From Comamonas antarctica (lineage in GTDB: Bacteria; Pseudomonadota; Gammaproteobacteria; Burkholderiales; Burkholderiaceae_C): a DNA stretch of 64,000 bases. The notes below the pieces were generated by a model. The model made no database searches. It worked only from the letters and a program-made list of their open reading frames with translations, and was not told the origin of the DNA. A program made the translations under genes and the position numbers. Positions 30,669-40,825 of this stretch are shown one piece after another. Position 1 is the first letter of the stretch. Every line of letters begins with the position of its first letter. The stretch covers positions 2,721,501 through 2,785,500 of the forward strand of contig NZ_CP054840.1 of the NCBI RefSeq assembly GCF_013363755.1, read 5' to 3'.

Positions 30669-31670
30669 ATGAACCACCGCCTTCCTCCGCGCCCCATCGC
30701 CCGTCTTGCCCAGGGCATGCTGAGCTCCCTGCTGGCGCTGGCCGCCGTCGCCGGCGCAAGCACGGCCCATGCCAGCGACAAGCCGGCGCGCGCCGTCAGC
30801 ATCGTCGTTGCCGGCCCCGCGGGCGGCGCCACCGATGGCGTGGCCCGCCTGATTGCTGCGCGCATGAGCGTGACGCTGGGGCAGGATGTGATCGTCGACA
30901 ACAAGGCCGGCGCGGGCGGTGTGATCGGCACCAAATTCGTGGCGCAGGCCAAGCCCGACGGGCAGACCCTGCTGCTCGGCCACATTGCCACCAACGCCAT
31001 CGCACCCGCGGTGCATACGCCGCGCCCCTACGATCCGGTCGCGGACTTCGAATCGATAGGCTTCATCGGCAGCACCGCCAGCGTGCTGGTCGTGCCCGCC
31101 AAGGGCCCGGCAACGCTCAAGGCCTTGCTGACGCCCAGGGGCAACGACCCGATCAGCTATGGCTCCACCGGCATTGGCGGCACGGCCCACCTGCTGGGCC
31201 ATGTGTTTGCACAGACCACGGCCGCGCCGCTGCTGCATGTGCCCTACCGCGGAAGTCCGCCGGCGCTGCAGGATCTGGTGGGCGGGCGCATCAACATGAT
31301 GTTTGCCACGGCCGGCGCCGTGGCGCCGTATCTGGAATCGGGCATGCTCAAGCCGCTGGCTGTGGCGGCCAGCCAGCGCAGCCGCTTCCTGCCCGATGTG
31401 CCGACCTTCAAGGAATTGAACCATCCCGGCGTGGTGCAGGAAGGCTGGTTCGGCTTGTTCGCGGCGGCGGGCACACCCGCCGAGACCGTTCGCCGCCTCA
31501 ACCAGCATCTCAACACCGCGCTGGCCGATCCCACAGTGCGCAGGGGCCTGGAACAGCTGTTCGTGGAAGTCGCGCCGCCGGCGGGACCGGAAAACTTCAA
31601 GTCCTTCGTGCAAAGGGAAGCCGCCCACTGGGCCGGCGTGGTGGCCAGCTCGGGCGTGCGAACGCAATGA
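30669..31670 (+). CDS. Bug/TctC family tripartite tricarboxylate transporter substrate-binding protein
   Basis: 333 residues with a signal peptide (about residues 1-35, ending AHAS). The Bug pattern is clear: 'IVVAGPAGGATDGVARLIA', 'DVIVDNKAGAGGVIGTKFVA', 'ALQDLVGGRINMMF' and 'DVPTFKEL'. Bug proteins are hugely expanded in Burkholderiales and bind carboxylates or related small molecules. No TctA/TctB membrane partners are nearby, so this is an orphan. It could serve the adjacent dioxygenase. Confidence 0.93.
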   Translation: MNHRLPPRPIARLAQGMLSSLLALAAVAGASTAHASDKPARAVSIVVAGPAGGATDGVARLIAARMSVTLGQDVIVDNKAGAGGVIGTKFVAQAKPDGQTLLLGHIATNAIAPAVHTPRPYDPVADFESIGFIGSTASVLVVPAKGPATLKALLTPRGNDPISYGSTGIGGTAHLLGHVFAQTTAAPLLHVPYRGSPPALQDLVGGRINMMFATAGAVAPYLESGMLKPLAVAASQRSRFLPDVPTFKELNHPGVVQEGWFGLFAAAGTPAETVRRLNQHLNTALADPTVRRGLEQLFVEVAPPAGPENFKSFVQREAAHWAGVVASSGVRTQ

Positions 31671-31693
31671 AAACGGCCCCGTTGCCGGGGCCG
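31670..31693 (-). terminator. Terminator between the Bug gene and the 99-residue ORF
   Basis: Stem CGGCCCC (31674-31680)/GGGGCCG (31687-31693) with a 6-base loop and a run of T on the minus strand. It starts 5 bases from the stop codon of the minus-strand 99-residue gene, and may act on both convergent genes. Confidence 0.75.
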
Positions 31694-31698
31694 CAAGC

Positions 31699-31998
31699 TC
31701 ATGCCGCGCGCACCACGGCGGGCGTCGGCGTGGGCACCACCATGGCCGGCGGCTCCTTGCGCGCCGGCGACAGCCCCTTGGCGGCGCTGTGGCGCTGGAA
31801 GGCCTGCTCTTCCCAGTCGTGGATCTCCTGCTCGAGGCGCTGCGCGCGCGCCGCGTACATCTCCGCCGACGACTGGTAGTACTCGGCGGCAATCGAGTGT
31901 TCGAGCATGGCCATGCGCGCTTCCTGCAGATAGGCCCGGGTGCGACGGATGTAGCGCGGTTCGGTGAGGCTGCCGCCCCAGATCTTGCTGAACAACAT
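31699..31998 (-). CDS. Small hypothetical protein (99 residues)
   Basis: I do not recognise a family. The ATG at 31998 has GGAGAG about 6 bases upstream, and a good terminator follows directly, so it looks like a real monocistronic gene. Residues 1-60 are predicted helical, with heptad-like spacing around 'LQEARMAMLEHSIAAEYYQ' and 'ARAQRLEQEIHDWEEQAF'. The last 25 residues are Pro/Ala-rich. There is no signal peptide or transmembrane segment. It is probably a small cytoplasmic coiled-coil protein. Confidence 0.7.
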   Translation of the reverse strand: MLFSKIWGGSLTEPRYIRRTRAYLQEARMAMLEHSIAAEYYQSSAEMYAARAQRLEQEIHDWEEQAFQRHSAAKGLSPARKEPPAMVVPTPTPAVVRAA

Positions 31999-32183
31999 AA
32001 TGGCTCTCCTTCAGTGCCGCCGGACAACGCAGCCGTTTGCAACGTCTGCGGATAGTCGTAAATTAAGCGCTGGCCGGTAGCCCTGGTGTCAACACAAGGC
32101 ACCATCGCCTGTAGGATGCGTGCCTACCCAACTGCAACCCGCCCGGCCCGCCGGCACAATGGCGCCGATTCCCGGGAATACCC

Positions 32184-32924
32184 ATGTCCAACTCGCTCGC
32201 CTGGCTTGCCCCGCACGATCCGTTTCCCGGCGTCGAACAGACCTGGGGCGAGAGCGACCCCATCCCCGGGCTGCTGGCCGCGGGCGGCCAGCTCGACGCA
32301 CAGCATCTGCGCAGTGCCTACCGCCAAGGCATCTTCCCCTGGTTCAGCGCCGGCCAGCCCATCCTCTGGTGGTCGCCCGACCCGCGCATGGTGCTGCGCA
32401 CCAGCGACTTCCGGCTGCACCGCTCGCTGCGCAAGACCCTGCAGCGTTTTCGCGCCACGCCCGGCTGCGAGATCCGCATCGACACCGCGTTTGAAACCGT
32501 GATGCGCCACTGCGCGCGCACGCCGCGCCCTGGACAGGACGGCACCTGGATCGTCGAGAGCATCATCGAGGCCTATTGCGAACTGCACCGCGAAGGCGAT
32601 GCGCACAGCGTGGAAACCTGGGTCGACGGCCGGCTTGTCGGCGGCCTCTACTGCGTGGCGCTGGGCCAGGCGGTGTTTGGCGAATCGATGTTCGCGCATG
32701 CCACCGACGCCTCGAAGATCGCACTGGCCGCGCTGGTGGCCGTGTGCCGGCGCCATGGCGCCGCGCAGATCGACTGCCAGCAGGCCACGCCGCATCTGGC
32801 CTCGATGGGCGCGCAGACCATGCCGCGGCGCGATTTCCTGACCGTGGTTTCGCAGGAGCAGCGCAAGCCGCGCATGGACTGGCACTTCGACGCCGTATAC
32901 TGGGACTGGCTGGGCCTCGCATGA
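32184..32924 (+). CDS. aat: Leucyl/phenylalanyl-tRNA-protein transferase Aat
   Basis: 246 residues; transfers Leu or Phe from tRNA to proteins with N-terminal Lys or Arg, marking them for ClpS/ClpAP. Signatures: '[25 protein letters not shown]', '[10 protein letters not shown]', '[25 protein letters not shown]' and '[19 protein letters not shown]' (spans quoted in pieces of the family pattern). Its stop overlaps the bpt start as ATGA, so the two N-degron transferases are translationally coupled. The 185-bp divergent region upstream has no gene. Confidence 0.97.
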   Translation: MSNSLAWLAPHDPFPGVEQTWGESDPIPGLLAAGGQLDAQHLRSAYRQGIFPWFSAGQPILWWSPDPRMVLRTSDFRLHRSLRKTLQRFRATPGCEIRIDTAFETVMRHCARTPRPGQDGTWIVESIIEAYCELHREGDAHSVETWVDGRLVGGLYCVALGQAVFGESMFAHATDASKIALAALVAVCRRHGAAQIDCQQATPHLASMGAQTMPRRDFLTVVSQEQRKPRMDWHFDAVYWDWLGLA

Positions 32925-33694
32925 CGCAACTCAACGACCTCCCTCTCCAGGCATTGCAGTTCTATGCAACTGCGGCCTACCCGTGCAGCTACGTTGCCGG
33001 GCGCATGGCGCGCTCGCAGGTCGCCACCCCCAGCCACCTGATCCAGAACGCCGCCTACTCCGAGCTGGTCACGCTGGGCTTTCGGCGCAGCGGCATGTTC
33101 ACCTACCGCCCCTATTGCGATGGCTGCCGCGCCTGCGTGCCGCTGCGCGTGCTGGCCCACGAATTCCGCCCCGACCGCAGCCAGCGCCGCGCGCTGGCCC
33201 AGCACCAGCAGCTGCAGGCCTCGATCTGCCGCCTGGGCTTCAGCGACGAGCACTACCAGCTCTACCTGCGCTACCAGCGCCAGCGCCACAGCGGCGGCGG
33301 CATGGACGAGGACCGCATCGACCAGTACACGCAGTTCCTGCTGCAAAGCCGCGTGAATTCGCGGCTGGTGGAATTCCGCGAACCGGCAGTGGGCGACACG
33401 CCAGGCGCGCTGAAGATGGTTTCCATCCTCGACGTGCTCGAGGACGGCCTGTCGGCGGTCTACACCTTCTACGAACCCGAGCCGCGCGTGAGCTACGGCA
33501 CCTTCAACGTGCTGTGGCAGATCGACCAGGCGCGCGCCATGGGCCTGCCCTATGTCTACCTCGGCTACTGGATAGAGCACAGCGCCAAGATGGACTACAA
33601 GTCGCGCTTCCTGCCGCACGAGGTGCGCGAGCACGAAGAGTGGCAGCGCATCGACCGGGCCACGCACGCCGCACGCCGGCAGGCGCAAAGCTAG
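32921..33694 (+). CDS. bpt: Aspartate/glutamate leucyltransferase Bpt
   Basis: 257 residues from the ATG overlapping aat. It is homologous to eukaryotic Ate1, but in bacteria (Bpt) it adds Leu to N-terminal Asp or Glu. Signatures: '[15 protein letters not shown]', '[25 protein letters not shown]' (the conserved Cys cluster), 'YVYLGYWI' and '[13 protein letters not shown]'. With aat it completes the bacterial leucylation branch of the N-degron pathway. Confidence 0.95.
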   Translation: MTQLNDLPLQALQFYATAAYPCSYVAGRMARSQVATPSHLIQNAAYSELVTLGFRRSGMFTYRPYCDGCRACVPLRVLAHEFRPDRSQRRALAQHQQLQASICRLGFSDEHYQLYLRYQRQRHSGGGMDEDRIDQYTQFLLQSRVNSRLVEFREPAVGDTPGALKMVSILDVLEDGLSAVYTFYEPEPRVSYGTFNVLWQIDQARAMGLPYVYLGYWIEHSAKMDYKSRFLPHEVREHEEWQRIDRATHAARRQAQS

Positions 33695-33723
33695 ACCTGC
33701 GCCGCGGCGCCGCGCCCAGGCGC

Positions 33724-33729
33724 TAGAAT
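33724..33729 (+). promoter_or_regulatory. Putative -10 box of the iclR-type gene
   Basis: TAGAAT lies 27 bases before the IclR start codon in an AT-poor intergenic region. No matching -35 is seen. Confidence 0.4.
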
Positions 33730-33756
33730 CGCCGCACTGCCGTCCAATTCCACCTG

Positions 33757-34575
33757 ATGAAAACCAACGACTCCGGTTTGCCGGGCGCGCCCAGCGTCCA
33801 AGTTCTCGAACGCATGTTCACCCTGATCGATGTGCTGGCCTCGCGCGAGGAAGCGGTGTCGCTCAAGGAAATCAGCGAGAAAACCGGCCTGCACCCATCG
33901 ACCGCGCACCGCATCCTCAACGACCTGACCATCGGCCGCTATGTCGACCGCCCCGAGTCGGGCAGCTACCGCCTGGGCATGCGCCTGCTGGAACTCGGCA
34001 ACCTGGTCAAGGCACGGCTCAATGTGCGCGAGGCCGCAATGGTGCCGATGCGCCTGCTGCACAAGCAGATCCAGCAGCCGGTCAACCTGAGCGTGCGCCA
34101 GGGCGATGAGATCGTCTATGTGGAACGCGCCTACAGCGAGCGCTCGGGCATGCAGGTGGTGCGGGCGATCGGCGGCCATGCCCCGCTGCATCTGACCTCG
34201 ACCGGCAAGCTGTTCCTCGCCGCCGACGACCCGCAGCGCGTGCGCGCCTACGCCACGCGCACCGGCCTGGCCGGCAACACGCACAACTCCATCACCCAGC
34301 TGGGCACGCTCGAACACGAGCTGGCCAAGGCGCGCCAGTACGGCATTGCGCGCGACAACGAGGAACTGGAACTGGGGGTGCGCTGCATGGCTGCGGGCAT
34401 CTACGACGACCAGGGCAAGCTGATTGCCGGGCTGTCGATCTCCGCGCCCGCCGACCGCATCGACGACGGCTGGCTGCCGCGGCTGCAGTCCACGGCCGCG
34501 GAGATCTCCATGTCTTTGGGATTTGCCGGCTGGCGCGCCAACGAGGGCATGCCACCGACCAGCACGGCCGGTTAG
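33757..34575 (+). CDS. IclR family transcriptional regulator
   Basis: 272 residues. N-terminal winged helix-turn-helix ('ALSLKEIS'-like 'SLKEISEKTGLHPSTAHRIL', about residues 35-58) and a C-terminal IclR effector domain ('RAIGGHAPLHLTSTGKLFLA', 'ARDNEELELGVRCMAAGI', 'GLSISAP'). The target and ligand are unknown; neighbours are not an obvious regulon. The last codons and the TAG stop fall within the first unit of a 14-bp tandem array, so the C-terminus was shaped by the repeat. Confidence 0.93.
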   Translation: MKTNDSGLPGAPSVQVLERMFTLIDVLASREEAVSLKEISEKTGLHPSTAHRILNDLTIGRYVDRPESGSYRLGMRLLELGNLVKARLNVREAAMVPMRLLHKQIQQPVNLSVRQGDEIVYVERAYSERSGMQVVRAIGGHAPLHLTSTGKLFLAADDPQRVRAYATRTGLAGNTHNSITQLGTLEHELAKARQYGIARDNEELELGVRCMAAGIYDDQGKLIAGLSISAPADRIDDGWLPRLQSTAAEISMSLGFAGWRANEGMPPTSTAG

Positions 34576-34655
34576 GTACGGCCGGTTAGGCACGGCCGGT
34601 TAGGCACGGCCGGTCAGGTACGGCCGGTCGGGCTGGCCGATAGGCACGGCGGGCT
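34563..34655. repeat. 14-bp tandem array B
   Basis: Five 14-bp units (34563-34632) of the form YACGGCCGGTYAGG, then two degenerate 12-bp units. They match the units at 1095-1178 at most positions: both are Y-R-Y-GGCCGG-Y-N-AGG. The first unit contains the stop codon of the IclR gene. The array ends 30 bp from the convergent pbpG gene. Confidence 0.9.
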
Positions 34656-34684
34656 GACCACAGGGCCGCGCCGCGGCCCGGGCG

Positions 34685-35791
34685 TCAGCCCTTGATCTTG
34701 TGGCTGGCGAGAATCGCGGTGGCGCCGCCCGCCTGGTTCTCGACCCAGTGGCGCACGCGCTCGGCATCGGCGATGCGGCTGAACTTGCCGGCCGAGTCGA
34801 GGAACACCATGATCAGCTTGCGGCCCGCGACTTCGGCCTGCATCACCAGGCACTGGCCAGCCTCGGAGATATAGCCGGTCTTTTGCAGGCCGATCTCCCA
34901 TGCCGGGTTCTTCACCAGGCGGTTGGTGTTGTTGTACTGCAGCGTACGCGGGCCCTGGGCCACTTCATAGCTGGGCGAGGTGCTGAGCTCGCGCACCAGC
35001 GGGTCGCCATGGGCGACGTTGACCAGCACCGCCAGGTCGCGCGCGCTCGACTGGTTGCGGCTCGACAGGCCGGTGGGCTCGACATACTTGGTGTCGGTCA
35101 TGCCCAGCAGCTTGGCCTTGACATTCATCTGCGTGACGAATGCCTGCAGGCCGCCCGGATAGGTACGGCCCAGCGCATGCGCGGCGCGGTTCTCGCTGGA
35201 CATCAGCGCCAGGTGCAGCATCTCGCCGCGCGTGAGCGTGGCGCCGACGCGCAGGCGCGAGCTGCTGCCCTTCTCGGTATCGACGTCGTCCTGCGTGATG
35301 GTCAGCATCTCGTCCATGGGCAGGCGTGCCTGCGAGATGATCAGCCCGGTCATGAGCTTGGTCAGCGAGGCGATGGGCAGCACCGCATGGTCGTTCTTGC
35401 TGAGCAGCACTTCATGCGTTTCCTGATCGACCACCAGCGCCACGCTGGACTTGAGGTCGAGTGGATCGGGAACGGCATGCAGGCCGGCGAGCTGGCCAAA
35501 CGACTGGCGCGCGGGCGCATAGGCCACGGCACGCACCGGCGCGGCCGCGCTGGCGGCAACGGCGCGGCCCGCGGGCTGCTTGCGTGCCGCAGCCTTGCTC
35601 ACCTTGGCCGCGCGCGGGGCCTTGACGACCTTGGCGGCGCGCGCCGGCTTGCTGGCGCTGCTGGCCTGCTGCTTTTTCGCGACTTTCTTCTCGGCGGCAT
35701 GGGCCCCGGGAAGGACCAGCGCCGAACTCAAAGCGAAAATGGCGGAAACCTGAAGGAGACGCGCAAGCGCGGTGCGGGGACGGTGGTGCAT
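34685..35791 (-). CDS. pbpG: D-alanyl-D-alanine endopeptidase (PBP7 type)
   Basis: 368 residues with a signal peptide (residues 1-32, ending AHA). A basic Lys/Ala-rich linker (about 33-95) may bind the wall or DNA-like polyanions. The penicillin-binding triad is complete: SxxK in 'IASLTKLMTG', SxN in 'LMSSENRAAHAL' and KTG in 'GLQKTGYISEAG'. PBP7/PbpG proteins cleave D-Ala-DAP cross-links in the periplasm. It is monocistronic and convergent with the IclR gene. Confidence 0.94.
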   Translation of the reverse strand: MHHRPRTALARLLQVSAIFALSSALVLPGAHAAEKKVAKKQQASSASKPARAAKVVKAPRAAKVSKAAARKQPAGRAVAASAAAPVRAVAYAPARQSFGQLAGLHAVPDPLDLKSSVALVVDQETHEVLLSKNDHAVLPIASLTKLMTGLIISQARLPMDEMLTITQDDVDTEKGSSSRLRVGATLTRGEMLHLALMSSENRAAHALGRTYPGGLQAFVTQMNVKAKLLGMTDTKYVEPTGLSSRNQSSARDLAVLVNVAHGDPLVRELSTSPSYEVAQGPRTLQYNNTNRLVKNPAWEIGLQKTGYISEAGQCLVMQAEVAGRKLIMVFLDSAGKFSRIADAERVRHWVENQAGGATAILASHKIKG

Positions 35792-35838
35792 CCGGATGCT
35801 CCAAGCAGCAAAAGTAGGAAAACAGTGAAGCGGAACCG

Positions 35839-35875
35839 AAAAAGTCGCACAACAACAAGGAGTTGCACGACTTTT
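35839..35875 (-). terminator. Putative terminator downstream of leuA
   Basis: Arms 35840-35853 and 35862-35875 pair at 12 of 14 positions, with a T-run on the minus strand after the second arm. It is about 150 bp after the leuA stop and 47 bp before the pbpG start. Confidence 0.6.
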
Positions 35876-36027
35876 CTGAGAATGTGAGCGAATTATAGGC
35901 CCGACCTCTGGGCTCGCGCTACCACCCTTTCACCGATGCCGCGCAATTTTTCCGCTTTTGTGCGCCGGGGCGGCGCGCATTGCGTTGACAAAATGCAACA
36001 CAATCGCGCCATTAACCCCTAGCTCAT

Positions 36028-37698
36028 TCAGGCGATGGACGCTTCCTTGGCGCGGGGCGCGCGCTCCAGCCCGGACACAATGGCGCTGATCGAGGCCGAG
36101 ACGATGTTGGCATCCATACCCACGCCATACACCACATGTTCGTCGTCGATGCGCAGCTCGACATAGGCCGCAGCCTGGGCGTTGGCGCCGGCACTCACCG
36201 CATGCTCGGCATAGTTGAGCACGCGGATGCTGCGGCCCGTGGCTTCGCTGAGCGCGCCGACGAACGCATCGATCGGGCCCGTGCCCTCGCCGTTGAGGCT
36301 GCGCGTCTCGCCATGGACCTGGAATTCGCCGCTGATCGCCACCGTGCCGCTTTCACCGCTGAGGCGGTACTGCGGGCGGCGCGTGGCGTCGAGGCGGTAT
36401 TCGGCCTGGAACAGCTTCCACAGGTCCTGCGCCGTGAGTTCCTTGCCGCTGGCATCCATCTCGCGCTGCACCGCCTGGCTGAACTCGATCTGCAGGCGCC
36501 GCGGCAACTGCAAGCCGTATTCGCTCTCGAGCAGATAGGCAATGCCGCCCTTGCCCGACTGGCTGTTGACGCGGATCACGGCTTCGTAGCTGCGGCCCAG
36601 GTCCTTGGGGTCGATCGGGAGATAGGGCATGTCCCAGACATCGCCCTCCTGGCGCGCCGCAAAGGCCTTCTTGATCGCGTCCTGGTGCGAGCCCGAGAAC
36701 GAGGTGTACACCAGTTCGCCGACATAGGGGTGGCGCGGGTGCACGGGCAACTGGTTGCAATGCTCGACCGTGGCGCGGATCTCGTCGATGCGCGAGAAGT
36801 CCAGGCCCGGGTTCACGCCCTGGGTGTACATATTGAGCGCGACGTTGACCACGTCGAGGTTGCCGGTGCGCTCGCCGTTGCCGAACAGGCAGCCTTCGAG
36901 GCGGTCGGCGCCCGCCATCAGCGCCAGTTCGGCCGTGGCCGTGCCGGTGCCGCGGTCATTGTGCGGATGCACCGACAGCACGATGGAATCGCGGCGCTCG
37001 ACATGGCGGTGCGTCCACTCGACCATGTCGGCAAACAGGTTGGGCGTCGAATGCTCGACCGTGGTCGGCAAATTGATGATGCACTTCTTCTCGGGCGTGG
37101 GCTGCCACACGGCGGTCACTGCATCGATCACGCGCTTGGAGAAGGCCAGTTCGGTGTCCGAATACATTTCGGGCGAGTACTGGAAGGTCCAGTCGGTGTC
37201 GGGATAGTCGGCCGCGATGTCCTTGAACAGCTGGGCGTTGCTGCGCGCGAGCTCGACGATCTCGTCCTCGCTCATGCCCAGCACCACGCGGCGCATCACC
37301 GGCGCGGTGGCGTTGTAGAGGTGGACGATGGCGCGCGGCACGCCGGCCAGGGCCTCGAAGGTGCGGCGGATCAGGGGCTCGCGCGCCTGGGTCAGCACCT
37401 GCACCGTGACGTCGTCGGGAATGCGGTTTTCCTCGATCAGCTTGCGCATGAAGTCGAACTCCACCTGCGATGCGGAGGGAAAACCGACTTCGATTTCCTT
37501 GAAGCCGATGTCGACCAGCGTCTCGAACATGCGCATCTTGCGCGGAATGTCCATGGGCTCGATCAGCGCCTGGTTGCCGTCCCGCAGGTCCACGCTGCAC
37601 CACACCGGAGCGTGGGTGATCACCGCGTCAGGCCAGGTACGGTCGGCGAGGCGGACGGGGGGAAATGCGCGGTATTTGCTGGCGGGGTTCTGCAACAT
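36028..37698 (-). CDS. leuA: 2-isopropylmalate synthase LeuA
   Basis: 556 residues from the ATG at 37698 ([10 protein letters not shown]); the ORF extends 18 codons upstream into the leader. It catalyses the first committed step of leucine biosynthesis. Signatures: '[15 protein letters not shown]', '[16 protein letters not shown]', the HxH metal site in '[17 protein letters not shown]', and a C-terminal LeuA regulatory domain (about residues 430-540) for leucine feedback. It is the longer LeuA form (about 560 residues). It is separated from pssA by a terminator and preceded by an attenuation leader, so it forms its own transcription unit. Confidence 0.96.
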   Translation of the reverse strand: MLQNPASKYRAFPPVRLADRTWPDAVITHAPVWCSVDLRDGNQALIEPMDIPRKMRMFETLVDIGFKEIEVGFPSASQVEFDFMRKLIEENRIPDDVTVQVLTQAREPLIRRTFEALAGVPRAIVHLYNATAPVMRRVVLGMSEDEIVELARSNAQLFKDIAADYPDTDWTFQYSPEMYSDTELAFSKRVIDAVTAVWQPTPEKKCIINLPTTVEHSTPNLFADMVEWTHRHVERRDSIVLSVHPHNDRGTGTATAELALMAGADRLEGCLFGNGERTGNLDVVNVALNMYTQGVNPGLDFSRIDEIRATVEHCNQLPVHPRHPYVGELVYTSFSGSHQDAIKKAFAARQEGDVWDMPYLPIDPKDLGRSYEAVIRVNSQSGKGGIAYLLESEYGLQLPRRLQIEFSQAVQREMDASGKELTAQDLWKLFQAEYRLDATRRPQYRLSGESGTVAISGEFQVHGETRSLNGEGTGPIDAFVGALSEATGRSIRVLNYAEHAVSAGANAQAAAYVELRIDDEHVVYGVGMDANIVSASISAIVSGLERAPRAKEASIA

Positions 37699-37742
37699 CT
37701 TGGCTCTTTCGAAAGATTGAAAAGGGGTGTGCACCAGCGTTC

Positions 37743-37781
37743 CACAAAACAAAACGGCCCGTCGCTGATGCTACGGGCCGT
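37743..37781 (-). terminator. Attenuator terminator of leuA
   Basis: Arms 37773-37781 and 37754-37762 form a perfect 9-bp GC-rich stem (ACGGCCCGT/ACGGGCCGT on the minus strand) with a 10-base loop, followed by TTTTGTTTT. It lies between the leader peptide and leuA. Its first arm can instead pair with the end of the leader peptide sequence (GCCCGT with ACGGGC at 37815-37820, and CTACT at 37783-37787 with AGTAG at 37804-37808), which gives an antiterminator. Confidence 0.85.
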
Positions 37782-37806
37782 AAGTAGGGGGAATGCGCGC
37801 GCGCTA

Positions 37807-37857
37807 CTAGGTCTGCCCGTGGGACATGGTTAGTAGGGCTAGCGACAGGTTTTGCAT
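37807..37857 (-). CDS. leuL: leuA leader peptide (16 residues, four Leu codons)
   Basis: ATG at 37857, stop TAG at 37807-37809. The peptide reads MQNLSLALLTMSHGQT. Four of 16 codons are Leu (CTG, CTA, CTA, CTA), and CTA is expected to be rare in such a GC-rich genome. The peptide is followed by the antiterminator/terminator pair described above, the arrangement expected of leucine-sensing transcription attenuation. A -10-like TAAAGT (37865-37870) is only 7 bases before the ATG, so the transcript may begin at or near the start codon; the alternative is a weak AAGTGA ribosome site. Confidence 0.82.
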   Translation of the reverse strand: MQNLSLALLTMSHGQT

Positions 37858-37926
37858 GAGGTTCACTTTAGCACAGTTCTTTTGAGCATTTGCAACGTAT
37901 TTTTTTCCGCCGGGCCGCCCCAAGGC

Positions 37927-37952
37927 AAAAAACTGGGGGGCTCCCCCCCCAG
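37927..37952 (-). terminator. Terminator of pssA
   Basis: On the minus strand CTGGGGGG/CCCCCCAG with a short loop is followed by six T (37927-37932). It starts about 30 bp after the pssA stop codon and separates pssA from the leuA leader. Confidence 0.85.
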
Positions 37953-37984
37953 CGCGACCACACGCAGTGAGGAGCGTGGGGGCT

Positions 37985-38818
37985 CTATTTATGCAGACCG
38001 CGTTCTTCGGGTTCGTCCTTGGAGGTGCTGATGACGCTGGTCTGCAGGCCCTTGGCCTTGCGCCAGGCGTAGACCGCATAGCCGCTGAAGCCATACAGGA
38101 TGAACACGCCGAACAGCACGGTGGGCGCGTGGATGTTGATCACGGCGATCGCCAGCACGATCAGCACGATGGCGGCAAACGGCACGCTGCGCTTCATGTG
38201 GATGTCCTTGAAGCTGTAGAAAGGCACGTTGGTGACCATGGTCAAGCCCGCGTACAGCGTCAGCGCGAACATGGTCCAGGTGAGCTGCGTCCAGGTCAGC
38301 AGGCCGTCGGCGCCGCGCAGCAGGCCGGAGTCGCTGAGCAGCCAGATGAAGCCCGTGACCAGCGCCGCGGCCGCAGGCGACGGCAGGCCCTGGAAATATC
38401 GCTTGTCGACCACGGCGGTGTTGACGTTGAAGCGTGCCAGGCGCAGCGCCGCGCACGAGCAGTAGACGAAGGCCGCAATCCAGCCCCAGCGGCCCAGGCC
38501 CTTGAGCGCCCACTCGTAGGCAATCAGCGCCGGCGCGACGCCAAACGACACCATGTCGGACAGGGAATCCATCTGCTCGCCAAACGCGCTTTGCGTATTG
38601 GTCATGCGGGCCACGCGGCCGTCGAGGCTGTCGAGCACCATGGCGCAGAACACGCCCACGGCAGCCAGCTCGAAGCGGCCGTTCATGGCCATGACGATCG
38701 CGTAGAAGCCGCCAAACAGCGCCGCCAGCGTGAACAGGTTGGGCAGGATGTAGATGCCCTTGCGGCGCTTGCGCACCACCACACCCGGGGTTTCCGTCAA
38801 ATCGTCGCCGTCATGCAT
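37985..38818 (-). CDS. pssA: CDP-diacylglycerol-serine O-phosphatidyltransferase PssA
   Basis: 277 residues; makes phosphatidylserine, the precursor of phosphatidylethanolamine, in the inner membrane. The CDP-alcohol phosphotransferase motif is intact: 'DSLDGRVARMTNTQSAFGEQ' followed by 'MDSLSD'. About seven or eight hydrophobic segments are seen. The ATG at 38818 has GGAGA upstream. Its place between ilvC and leuA is a conserved betaproteobacterial arrangement; a terminator separates it from ilvC here. psd is not seen. Confidence 0.95.
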   Translation of the reverse strand: MHDGDDLTETPGVVVRKRRKGIYILPNLFTLAALFGGFYAIVMAMNGRFELAAVGVFCAMVLDSLDGRVARMTNTQSAFGEQMDSLSDMVSFGVAPALIAYEWALKGLGRWGWIAAFVYCSCAALRLARFNVNTAVVDKRYFQGLPSPAAAALVTGFIWLLSDSGLLRGADGLLTWTQLTWTMFALTLYAGLTMVTNVPFYSFKDIHMKRSVPFAAIVLIVLAIAVINIHAPTVLFGVFILYGFSGYAVYAWRKAKGLQTSVISTSKDEPEERGLHK

Positions 38819-39010
38819 GTATTAAATCTCCACCACTGGGCCCGTCCGCACGGGCCACTGAAACCGCCATATGAGAAGGAGCGCCTTCAAGCGCCCCATG
38901 TGGATTGCAGTGTACCCGCGCACACTGCAGGCATATGGATAAATATGGCACCGCGCAAGCCCCATCTTGTGTAGGAGCCCGCCCCAACCCCACCCGCTCC
39001 ATCTTCCCCC

Positions 39011-39050
39011 CCGTTCGCCCTGATGCTGAGCCTGAAGAAGCATCGAAGGG
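39011..39050. repeat. Degenerate copy of a dispersed intergenic repeat
   Basis: The stretch CCGTTCGCCCTGA, then GCTGAGCCTG and ATCGAAGGG, resembles the widespread intergenic repeat with the ends CCGTTCG and TCGAAGGG. A better copy lies at 46419-46460 in the opposite orientation. Confidence 0.5.
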
Positions 39051-39065
39051 TGTCCGAGACCCAAC

Positions 39066-39091
39066 AAAAAAGCCACCTCGCGGTGGCTTTT
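39066..39091 (-). terminator. Terminator of ilvC
   Basis: AGCCACC (39071-39077), loop TCGC, GGTGGCT (39082-39088), with a six-T run on the minus strand. It is 36 bp after the ilvC stop and ends the ilvBNC operon. Confidence 0.92.
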
Positions 39092-39126
39092 GCATGACCG
39101 TCGCAGGGCGCAGGCCCTGCATCGGA

Positions 39127-40690
<1,564 letters not shown>

Positions 40691-40825
40691 GGCGAAGGAT
40701 TCCTCTTTTCGCCGCCCTCCCCCGCGCACGGTAATGCGCGGGCTTGGCGGACAATAGATTCGTCGACAGGGGAGCTGCCTTGCGGCAGCCGGGGGATGAG
40801 GCCGCGGGGCAAGCTGCCCCGAGGC

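Larger units (their letters stand above)
38819..39126. other. Intergenic region pssA-ilvC (308 bp)
   Basis: No gene is supported here. It holds the ilvC terminator (39066-39091), a dispersed-repeat remnant (39011-39050), and presumably the pssA promoter, for which I see no clear -35/-10 pair. Confidence 0.7.

Noticed and set aside
35981..36012. A plus-strand promoter (TTGACA near 35985) downstream of leuA
   Set aside because: It would read antisense into leuA, and there is no good -10 at 16-18 bp; probably chance.
40735..40825. A terminator between ilvB and ilvN
   Set aside because: Two short GC hairpins are visible but neither is followed by a T-run, and ilvB and ilvN need to be made together.
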